This document shows positions 1 to 6,007 of a DNA stretch of 12,479 nucleotides, piece after piece. The stretch's first letter is position 1; the number at the start of each line of letters is the position of its first letter. This stretch comes from CAKZYD01 sp039814715 (GTDB lineage: Bacteria > Pseudomonadota > Alphaproteobacteria > Sphingomonadales > CAKZYD01): contig JBCCAR010000052.1 in NCBI GenBank assembly GCA_039814715.1, positions 1 to 12,479 of the forward strand. The letters run 5' to 3'. A program made the translations under genes and the position numbers. The notes under the pieces are model-generated. The model was not told the origin of the DNA. It ran no database searches and saw only the letters and a program-made list of their open reading frames with translations.

Positions 1-141
1 CCCAAGATCGTCGACTGGTATATGGACGGCAAGATCAACATCGATGATCTCATCACCCACAAAATGCCGCTCGATGACATCAACACCGCCTTCGACCTCA
101 TGCATGCCGGAGAGAGCATCCGCTCCGTCGTCGAGTTTTAA
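1..141 (+). CDS. adhC: S-(hydroxymethyl)glutathione dehydrogenase (class III alcohol dehydrogenase), C-terminal fragment
   Basis: This is the last 46 codons of a gene that begins before the window; base 1 is on a codon boundary and the stop is TAA at 139-141. The residues VDWYMDGKINIDDLITH and DDINTAFDLMHAGESIRSV are the characteristic tail of glutathione-dependent formaldehyde dehydrogenase, a zinc-dependent medium-chain dehydrogenase. The enzyme oxidises S-hydroxymethylglutathione to S-formylglutathione with NAD+ in the cytoplasm. The zinc-binding and Rossmann parts lie outside the window and cannot be checked. The second pathway enzyme, S-formylglutathione hydrolase, is encoded 400 bp downstream on the same strand, which supports the assignment. 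Other medium-chain alcohol dehydrogenases share some of this tail, but the context favours class III. Confidence 0.9.
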   Translation, partial: PKIVDWYMDGKINIDDLITHKMPLDDINTAFDLMHAGESIRSVVEF

Positions 142-161
142 CCTCAATAGGAGACCCATAT

Positions 162-542
162 ATGTTTACGCACATCATGGTTGGCAGCAGCGACCTCGCC
201 AAAGCCAAAGACTTCTACACCGCTGTTTTTGCAGGGCTAGAATATCCAGATATGGGCGAGGCGCCCAATGGCAATCTGTTCATGTCCAAAGATGGTTTAG
301 GCTTCGGGGTCTGTACCCCAGCCAATGGCGAAGCGGCCTGCCACGCCAATGGTGGGACGATCGGTTTTAAGGCAGAGACCAAAGAACAAGTCGACGCCTT
401 TCACGCCGCGGGCCTTGCCAATGGTGGCAGCGATGAAGGTGCGCCGGGTGTGCGCGAAGGCGCGCCGGGCAGCCCCTATGGCGCGTATCTTCGCGACCCC
501 GATGGCAACAAGATTTGCGCCTTCGCGGGCGTAGCGCTTTAA
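162..542 (+). CDS. VOC (glyoxalase/bleomycin resistance) family protein
   Basis: This 126-residue protein has the typical length of a single-domain member of the vicinal oxygen chelate superfamily. It opens with FTHIMVGSSDLAKAKDFY, the first beta strand and helix of the fold, and closes with YLRDPDGNKICAF, the last strand motif. His4 is a plausible metal ligand. The final strand has Ile-Cys after GNK, where many VOC enzymes carry a glutamate ligand, so catalysis by the glyoxalase I pattern is uncertain. An AGGAG Shine-Dalgarno sequence at 149-153, 8 nt before the ATG, fixes the start. The gene lies 20 bp after the formaldehyde dehydrogenase gene and 3 bp before fghA, so it is almost certainly co-transcribed with both. 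A role in handling a thiol adduct or a related aldehyde is an inference from context only. Confidence 0.88.
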   Translation: MFTHIMVGSSDLAKAKDFYTAVFAGLEYPDMGEAPNGNLFMSKDGLGFGVCTPANGEAACHANGGTIGFKAETKEQVDAFHAAGLANGGSDEGAPGVREGAPGSPYGAYLRDPDGNKICAFAGVAL

Positions 543-545
543 ACA

Positions 546-1385
546 ATGCCATTGGAAACTGTTTCAGAAAACGCCATGTTTGGCGGTGTGCAAGGCGTCT
601 ATAAACACGCGAGCACCGCCACCGGCACACAGATGACCTTTGGGCTGTATTTACCGCCCCAAGCCAAAGGCGGTCCGGTGCCGCTTTTGGTCTATTTATC
701 TGGCCTCACCTGCACGCATGAGAATGTCATGACCAAAGCGCTCGCTCAGCGCTATTGCGCGCAGCATGGGCTGGCTTTTCTGATGCCAGACACATCCCCG
801 CGCGGCGCCGATGTGCCTGATGACGAAGGCTATGACTTTGGCAAGGGCGCTGGCTTTTATGTTGATGCCACCCAGCCGCCCTGGTCAACGCACTTCAAAA
901 TGGAAAGCTATATTACTGGCGAGCTGCTGGACCTCATCGGCCGCGAGTTTGGCGCGGTTGATACAAACCGCAGCTCCATCACAGGACATTCCATGGGCGG
1001 CCATGGCGCGCTCACCCTGGCGCTGAAGAACCCCGGACGGTTTCAATCCGTGTCTGCCTTCTCCCCCATCGTTAGCCCCATCAATTGCCCCTGGGGCCAG
1101 AAGGCGTTATCGGGGTATCTTGGTGATGATCAAAGTACCTGGCGGCGCTATGATAGCTGCGCGTTAATTGAAGATGGTGCGCGCGTGGAAGACATCCTCG
1201 TTGATCAGGGTACAGCCGATCAATTCTTAGAAACAGAGCTGAAAAGCCATCTTCTCAGCGAGGCGTGTGTGGCCGCGCATATTCCCCTCCAGCTGAACAT
1301 GCGCGAAGGCTATGACCACAGCTATTTCTTCATCGCGAGCTTCATGGAAGACCACGTGCAATGGGCGGCGGAGCGGTTAAGTTAA
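546..1385 (+). CDS. fghA: S-formylglutathione hydrolase
   Basis: This 279-residue alpha/beta hydrolase matches the esterase D/FrmB family in length and sequence throughout. It hydrolyses S-formylglutathione to formate and glutathione in the cytoplasm, the second step of glutathione-dependent formaldehyde oxidation. Visible landmarks are the N-terminal FGGVQGVYKHAS, GLTCTHEN with the conserved Cys56, the nucleophile elbow GHSMGG with Ser149, DQGTADQFL with the likely catalytic Asp225, and GYDHSYFFI with His258. The ATG at 546 follows the VOC stop by 3 bp and lacks a clear Shine-Dalgarno sequence of its own, so translational coupling to the VOC gene is likely. METVSEN-type N termini are normal for the family, which supports this start. 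Confidence 0.97.
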   Translation: MPLETVSENAMFGGVQGVYKHASTATGTQMTFGLYLPPQAKGGPVPLLVYLSGLTCTHENVMTKALAQRYCAQHGLAFLMPDTSPRGADVPDDEGYDFGKGAGFYVDATQPPWSTHFKMESYITGELLDLIGREFGAVDTNRSSITGHSMGGHGALTLALKNPGRFQSVSAFSPIVSPINCPWGQKALSGYLGDDQSTWRRYDSCALIEDGARVEDILVDQGTADQFLETELKSHLLSEACVAAHIPLQLNMREGYDHSYFFIASFMEDHVQWAAERLS

Positions 1386-1415
1386 ACCTCCGACATTTAT
1401 TTTGGGGAGGATAGC

Positions 1416-1523
1416 ATGACGAGGATTAACCGCCGCGAACTCTTTGGCGCTGCGCTGACTTTAAGCGCAGCCGGCGTTGCTGCAAACACCGCAAAGGCGG
1501 CGCGGGCGGCAGCGCTGTTCTAG
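1416..1523 (+). CDS. 35-residue ORF consisting of a Tat-like signal peptide only; possible gene remnant
   Basis: The ORF begins with ATG at 1416, 5 nt after a strong GGGGAGG Shine-Dalgarno sequence at 1404-1410, 30 bp downstream of fghA. Its start, MTRINRRELFGAALTLSAAG, has a twin-arginine pair, a moderately hydrophobic alanine/leucine-rich core and a following Ala-rich segment that could hold an AxA cleavage site (TAKA or ARA). This resembles a Tat export signal. It then stops at TAG 1521-1523 with no mature domain. The stop overlaps the holC stop on the opposite strand through a shared CTAG. The simplest reading is the surviving 5' end of an exported-protein gene whose body was deleted up to holC. 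A genuine small protein or chance translation cannot be excluded. I cannot say which exported protein it came from. Confidence 0.4.
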   Translation: MTRINRRELFGAALTLSAAGVAANTAKAARAAALF

Positions 1524-1552
1524 GCTTTTTTCTGCCAGCCGCCGCCCGCGCC
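1499..1552. repeat. 12-bp perfect inverted repeat spanning the convergent stop codons
   Basis: GGCGCGGGCGGC at 1499-1510 is exactly complementary to GCCGCCCGCGCC at 1541-1552, separated by 30 bases. The shared CTAG stop of the Tat-like ORF and holC (1520-1523) lies in the loop. The GC-rich arms could form a strong stem in transcripts from either direction, at the point where the fghA and holC operons meet. Neither side has a U-rich run straight after the stem and the loop is long, so it is not a canonical Rho-independent terminator. The right arm encodes a Gly-Ala-Gly-rich part of HolC, so coding constraint may explain part of it. Confidence 0.5.
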
Positions 1553-1972
1553 TTGCTGCCAATAGGTCACGTCATGACCAGCCGCTTTTAACGCCGACCA
1601 GTCCGCGCGCGCTTTGGTGAGAACAGCGTCATCACGGCCATCAAACATGTAAAGACAGCGCGCGAAATTGGTTAAGTCAGGCGCAGGTGCCGCGTTGATT
1701 TGAACGACTATATCTGCGCCGTTGGGCACGGACGTCCCCGTCGTTAAGTAAACTGGCTGTAGCTCAGGATGGGGGGTGTCGTCACTGCCATGGGGCAGGA
1801 AGCTGGCGGGGTCGTAGGTCCACAGGGCGTCGTCTAAAGCTTTGAGGGCGCCGGCATTGGGCATAAAAACAACCGCTTTGTGGCCCGCCTCCAGTACCTT
1901 TTCCAAGAGCTTGGGCAAGGCCACATCCACACCTTGCCGCTCTAAATGATAGAAGCTGACCTGGACGCCCAT
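1520..1972 (-). CDS. holC: DNA polymerase III chi subunit
   Basis: This 150-residue protein matches the HolC family in length and in motifs along the chain: VSFYHLER at the N terminus, LLEKVLEAGHKAVVF, LWTYDPASFLPHG, the QPVYLTTG strand, FARCLYMFDGRDD, and the terminal GHDVTYWQQG followed by a Gly-rich GGGWQKKA. In studied bacteria chi joins psi (HolD) in the clamp-loader complex and contacts single-stranded DNA-binding protein. The ATG at 1972 lies 8 nt after the pepA stop, and no Shine-Dalgarno sequence is visible, so coupling to pepA translation is likely. pepA-holC is a common pair in proteobacteria. The TAG stop is in the CTAG shared with the opposing small ORF. Confidence 0.93.
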   Translation of the reverse strand: MGVQVSFYHLERQGVDVALPKLLEKVLEAGHKAVVFMPNAGALKALDDALWTYDPASFLPHGSDDTPHPELQPVYLTTGTSVPNGADIVVQINAAPAPDLTNFARCLYMFDGRDDAVLTKARADWSALKAAGHDVTYWQQGAGGGWQKKA

Positions 1973-1980
1973 ATGCGCAG

Positions 1981-3477
1981 CTATTCAGCCAGGTCGCGCA
2001 CCAGTTGGTCGAGGAGGCGCACGCCGTAACCAGTCGCCCCTTTTGGCCACAGCGGCGTATCTTGCTTAGCCCATACCATGCCGGCCACATCCAGATGCGC
2101 CCAGGGCCGGCCATCGCGCACGAAGCGCTGGAGGAACTGCGCAGCAGTGATAGAGCCAGCCTCGCGCGGGCCAACATTCTTCATATCAGCGATTTGGCTG
2201 TTGATGAGCTTGTCATAGGCAGGGCCGATGGGCATGCGCCAAACTTTATCGCCGGTCGCCTTGCCAGCTTTATCAATTGCGTCCGCCAACGCATCGTCAT
2301 TAGAGAAAACGCCGCCATGTTCATGGCCAAGGGAGACAATGATTGCGCCGGTCAGCGTCGCTAAATCCACCATCATTTTAGGATTAAACGTCGCTTGGGC
2401 ATATTCCATCACGTCGGCCAGCACCAAACGGCCTTCGGCGTCCGTATTGATAACCTCAATGGTTTGGCCCGACATAGACGTCACCACATCGCCCGGGCGC
2501 TGGGCTGTGCTGGAGGGCATATTCTCCACCAGCCCGACAAGGCCGACCACATGGGCTTTGGCCTTGCGCTTGGCAAGCGCCAACATGGCGCCAGAGACAA
2601 TGCCTGCGCCGCCCATGTCCCACTTCATCTCTTCCATGCCCCCGGGCGGCTTAAGCGAAATGCCGCCGGTGTCGAATGTCACGCCCTTGCCGATGAAACA
2701 TAGGGGCTTTGAATTCTTCGCTGTTCCGGGGGCCCGGTACTCCATTGCAACGAGACGGGGCGTATTGGCGCTGCCCTGGGCGACACCCATGAGGGAGCCC
2801 ATACCCATGCCCAGCATCTCTTCAGGCCCTAACACAGTCACGCTCAAGCCATGGTCAGACAGCGCCGACAAACGATCAGCAAAAGCTGCCGGCGTTAGGG
2901 TATTGGCCGGTTCGCTCACCAGGTCCCGCGTAAAGAAGACACCTTCGAGCACTTCTTTCTGCGAATCATACAAGCTTTCAGAGCGCTTGGCCGCGCGCGT
3001 CATGACCGTTAAGCGTTCTAGCGATGGCAGCTCATGGTCTTTCAGCGTGGTCCGGTAAGCGTCAAAGCGATACGTCCTCAAATGGGCGCCGATGGCCGCA
3101 TGGCCCGCCATTTCCTGAGGTTTTAGCGCCAATCCATCAAAATCATCCATCACCAGACTGATAGATTTCTCCCCGCTGGTGAGGAGCCGGGCCACAACGC
3201 GCCCGCCCATCAGCTCCATATCCCGCGTGGTCAGCTCTGCTGGCTTACCAATCCCGCATACCAAAATGCGCGTTGCGCGGCCCAGGTCTGGCGCCGCAAG
3301 CTCTGCAATTTGACCTTTCTCCCCACGAAAGCGGCCCGCTTTGATCATTCGGGTCAAGGCACCGCCCAAGGCTTTGTCCGCTTCTTCGCCCGTGTCCCCC
3401 AAGACAGCGGATTGGCGCGCCAACAAGACCACCACCCCTGTGCGGGGAAGATTAAGCGGAGAGAAGCTGATTTGCAT
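1981..3477 (-). CDS. pepA: Leucyl aminopeptidase (M17 family cytosol aminopeptidase)
   Basis: This 498-residue protein has the full length of the M17 family, with an N-terminal macro-like domain (roughly residues 1-160) and a C-terminal catalytic domain. The enzyme uses two metal ions to remove N-terminal residues from peptides in the cytoplasm. The expected active-site residues are present: Lys264 and Asp269 in GKGVTFDTGG, Lys276 in SLKPPGG, Asp287 in KWDMGG, and Asp346, Glu348 and Arg350 in the signature NTDAEGRLVLADV. These equal the E. coli PepA positions shifted by six. The ATG at 3477 is supported by AAGGA (read on the minus strand) at 3487-3491 with a 9-nt spacer. The gene heads a short operon with holC and is divergent from lptD. 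Some PepA proteins also bind DNA; nothing here shows that for this one. Confidence 0.97.
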   Translation of the reverse strand: MQISFSPLNLPRTGVVVLLARQSAVLGDTGEEADKALGGALTRMIKAGRFRGEKGQIAELAAPDLGRATRILVCGIGKPAELTTRDMELMGGRVVARLLTSGEKSISLVMDDFDGLALKPQEMAGHAAIGAHLRTYRFDAYRTTLKDHELPSLERLTVMTRAAKRSESLYDSQKEVLEGVFFTRDLVSEPANTLTPAAFADRLSALSDHGLSVTVLGPEEMLGMGMGSLMGVAQGSANTPRLVAMEYRAPGTAKNSKPLCFIGKGVTFDTGGISLKPPGGMEEMKWDMGGAGIVSGAMLALAKRKAKAHVVGLVGLVENMPSSTAQRPGDVVTSMSGQTIEVINTDAEGRLVLADVMEYAQATFNPKMMVDLATLTGAIIVSLGHEHGGVFSNDDALADAIDKAGKATGDKVWRMPIGPAYDKLINSQIADMKNVGPREAGSITAAQFLQRFVRDGRPWAHLDVAGMVWAKQDTPLWPKGATGYGVRLLDQLVRDLAE

Positions 3478-3682
3478 CGGTGCAGGTCCTTTTGTTCAAA
3501 TACCGCGGCATTTAATCCTTTGCCGCGGTTTGGGCGCAGCGTATTTTCAATAACTGCTGATTGCATGCGCCACCTTGACTGTGTACCTAACGAACATGGT
3601 CGCGGGCGGCAACGTCCGAAATTGCGCTTATGGGCTTTCATTGACGCAGGAAGCCTTGGAATCCGGGGGAAAGCGAGTTTCA
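3478..3682. promoter_or_regulatory. Divergent intergenic region between pepA and lptD
   Basis: This 205-bp stretch must carry promoters for both pepA (leftward) and the lptD operon (rightward), because no other upstream gene is available for either. TTGACT at 3575-3580 and TTGACG at 3641-3646 resemble -35 boxes, but no good -10 box lies 16-18 nt downstream of either, so I do not assign exact promoters. The lptD frame stays open back to TTG 3575, so part of the region could be translated if an earlier start is used. The most visible structure is the inverted repeat at 3502-3529. Confidence 0.45.
3502..3529. repeat. 9-bp perfect inverted repeat upstream of pepA
   Basis: ACCGCGGCA at 3502-3510 and TGCCGCGGT at 3521-3529 are exact reverse complements around a 10-base AT-rich spacer, TTTAATCCTT. 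The element ends 24 bp upstream of the pepA ATG, just beyond its Shine-Dalgarno sequence. It could be a dimeric-regulator operator or a 5' leader hairpin in the pepA mRNA. The sequence alone does not decide between these, and I do not recognise it as a known operator. Confidence 0.5.
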
Positions 3683-5863
3683 GTGCCTCTCTTCTGTCGC
3701 ACGCTGCGCCGCTGCTTTGCCGCTGCAGTAGCAAGTCTTGCTCTGGCTGGCCCTATTGGCCTTCCCCAGCCCGCACATGCGCAGAGTTTTTTAGATACGC
3801 CGCCCTTAGCGGAAGAAATCATCGCGCTTGAGGCTGACCAGCTCATTTATGACAGCAATGCTCAGCTGATCACAGCGCGCGGCGGCGTGCGCGTTGTGCG
3901 CGGGGATTACGCACTCACGGCGCGGATGATCACCTATGATCAGGCAACGGGCATCGTTAAGGCCAGCGGCAACGTGCGCGTCGTGGATCGCGGCGGCAAT
4001 ATTTTGGAATCAGATACGCTAGAAATCTCAGATGAGCTACGAGATGGCTTTATTGAGAATGTTGAGCTTTTGCTATCCGATCAGTCCCGCGTTGCAGCGC
4101 TAGAAGGAGAGCGCAGCAGCGACCGCACAACTTTCCGCAGGGCGGTCTATAGCCCATGCGAAATCTGCGAAGAAGGTGATAAGCCGCTGTGGCAAATCAA
4201 AGCCGTTAAGGTCGTGCATGATCTCAACAAGAAGCGGCTCTATTACGACGACGCTTTTGTTGAATTTTTGGGCGTTCCTGTCTTTTATATGCCCTATATC
4301 TCGCATCCCGATCCATCGGTGAAAAAGGGCTCAGGCCTACTTGTTCCAGAGGTCCGCCAGCGCGATGAATTGGGGCTCGTGCTTGCCCTGCCCTATTTCA
4401 TCGATATCGATCCCAAGCAGGATATCACCCTCACACCGATCATCACCACCAAAGAACGCGCCGTCCTTGGGACGGAATATAGGCGGCAATTTCGCCGGGG
4501 CAATCTGACGGCGGAGGGCAGCATAACCTATGTGCCCGAACGCGATGATTTCAACCAACCCACCGGCCGCGATATTTTACGCGGGCATTTGTTTTCTGGC
4601 GGCCAATTCATCCACAACAAGCATTGGCGCTCCACCTATCAACTGCGCTTTGCCAGCGATGATACATATTTGACGCGCTATGACTGGTCGGATGAAGATA
4701 CGCTGGTCAATACCTATGCGCTCGAGGGATTTTACGACAACCACTATGTCAACGCGCGCCTCGTCGGCTTCCAGGGCCTGCGGGTTGAGGATGAAACTGG
4801 GCTCGTTCCGCAGGCTTTACCCAACTTATCCTACCGGTATGAAAGCGACCCGCTCTGGGGCGGCCTACGGGCATTTGGCCGGGTGAATGCGGTCGCGGTC
4901 CAGCGCTTTGATGGCCAAGACACAAAGCGCGCTTTGGTCTCTGGCGGGGCGCGTTTGCCGCTCAATTTTTCCAACGGCCTTCGCACAACGACGACGTTTT
5001 TAGCGCGCGGGGACTATTATCACGTCTCTGATGCTGACCGCCCCGATGATCCAGCCTTTGCCGCCACCAATGGATCGCGAACACGGGCTCTAGCGCGGCT
5101 GTCGATCGATATGCGGCTGCCGCTGATCAATTCCTTGGGGCGTTTCACGCAGATTTTAGAGCCGCGCGTCCTCGTCGTTTCCGGCACATCCGGCAATGAT
5201 CCCAATATCCCCAATGAAGACAGCCGGTCTTTTGACTTGGATGATGGCAATATCTTCCTCGCAGACCGGGTGCCCGGTGAAGACCTATGGGACGGAGGAA
5301 CCCGCGTCACCTACGGCGCCACATGGCGCTTGCTGATGGACAAGATCGAGCTCGATGCGACACTGGCACAAAGCTATAGCTTTGATAATGACTCGGTGAT
5401 TTATCCCCAAGGGACAGGCCTTGAAGGCAACTTCTCTGATGTCGTCGGGCGCGTCAGCCTGCGCGTGAGTGATTGGCTAACCGTGCGCAACCGGTTCCGG
5501 ATAGACAAAAACAACTTGGCGGTCCGGCGCAACCAGGTGAATGCGACCGTCGGTACGGATCGTTTTTCCGTGACGGTTGGCTATGAGCAGCTCAACCGGA
5601 ACCCTGGGCCTGATCTTCCCGCCGACAGGGAAGAACTGCGCCTCGCGTCACGCCTGCGCATTAATGAAAACTGGCAGGTCACCGGGAGCACCGTGCAAGA
5701 CTTAACCAGTGGCCGCGACTCAGTGACCAACCGCGCGAGCCTCATCTATACAGACGAATGCCTCGAGTTTCAGCTCAACTATCGGCGCAACTTTACCCAA
5801 GATAGGGACGTCGAACCAGGCACGGCCGTGACTTTCCGGGTTGTGCTGCGCAATCTTGGCTGA
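3683..5863 (+). CDS. lptD: LPS-assembly protein LptD
   Basis: LptD is the outer-membrane barrel that, with lipoprotein LptE, inserts LPS into the outer leaflet. From the GTG at 3683 the protein has 726 residues. It has a signal peptide (RTLRR, a hydrophobic core, cleavage after AHA at residue 33), an OstA/LptA-like periplasmic domain starting near IIALEADQLIYD, the alphaproteobacterial motif SPCEICEE followed by PLWQIKA and VVHD, then PVFYMPYISHPDP leading into the long beta-barrel. Mature cysteines are only Cys159, Cys162 and Cys693, so interdomain disulfides are possible. The start is uncertain. The frame is open to TTG 3575. TTG 3656, behind AGGAAG, also gives a signal peptide. GTG 3683 puts a standard-length signal first. 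The gene is followed by surA, whose product assists LptD folding in known systems. Confidence 0.95.
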   Translation: MPLFCRTLRRCFAAAVASLALAGPIGLPQPAHAQSFLDTPPLAEEIIALEADQLIYDSNAQLITARGGVRVVRGDYALTARMITYDQATGIVKASGNVRVVDRGGNILESDTLEISDELRDGFIENVELLLSDQSRVAALEGERSSDRTTFRRAVYSPCEICEEGDKPLWQIKAVKVVHDLNKKRLYYDDAFVEFLGVPVFYMPYISHPDPSVKKGSGLLVPEVRQRDELGLVLALPYFIDIDPKQDITLTPIITTKERAVLGTEYRRQFRRGNLTAEGSITYVPERDDFNQPTGRDILRGHLFSGGQFIHNKHWRSTYQLRFASDDTYLTRYDWSDEDTLVNTYALEGFYDNHYVNARLVGFQGLRVEDETGLVPQALPNLSYRYESDPLWGGLRAFGRVNAVAVQRFDGQDTKRALVSGGARLPLNFSNGLRTTTTFLARGDYYHVSDADRPDDPAFAATNGSRTRALARLSIDMRLPLINSLGRFTQILEPRVLVVSGTSGNDPNIPNEDSRSFDLDDGNIFLADRVPGEDLWDGGTRVTYGATWRLLMDKIELDATLAQSYSFDNDSVIYPQGTGLEGNFSDVVGRVSLRVSDWLTVRNRFRIDKNNLAVRRNQVNATVGTDRFSVTVGYEQLNRNPGPDLPADREELRLASRLRINENWQVTGSTVQDLTSGRDSVTNRASLIYTDECLEFQLNYRRNFTQDRDVEPGTAVTFRVVLRNLG

Positions 5864-5950
5864 TAGCGGATACATTCTAGCAGAGATAAGGGGGCTGCCA
5901 AACACATGCCACATTGGCCTTCCATCTTTTGAGCAGTTAAAAGAGAGGCA

Positions 5951-6007
5951 ATGGGCGGCCCTACGTCAGCTGACGAAACGAGGGCTAGTGGTCAAAGCAA
6001 CGCATGA
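5951..6007 (+). other. Possible 18-codon leader ORF coupled to surA
   Basis: ATG at 5951 opens an 18-codon frame that stops at TGA 6005-6007. That stop shares one base with the second ATG of surA (6007-6009) in a TGATG arrangement. AAAGAG just upstream is a passable ribosome-binding sequence at about 5 nt, whereas surA has no clear Shine-Dalgarno sequence within normal distance. Translation of this leader could therefore feed ribosomes into surA. The peptide resembles nothing I know, and the frame is short enough to occur by chance. Confidence 0.2.

Noticed and set aside
1386..1415. Rho-independent terminator after fghA
   Set aside because: The 30 bp after fghA contain no stem-loop, only an AT-rich stretch and the ribosome-binding site of the next ORF.
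2228..3058. 276-codon plus-strand ORF
   Set aside because: It lies wholly antisense to pepA, has low-complexity composition and no recognisable family motif; pepA is intact with all active-site residues.
3575..3603. TTGACT as the -35 box of an lptD promoter
   Set aside because: The sequence 16-18 nt downstream (around GGTCGC) has no resemblance to a -10 box.
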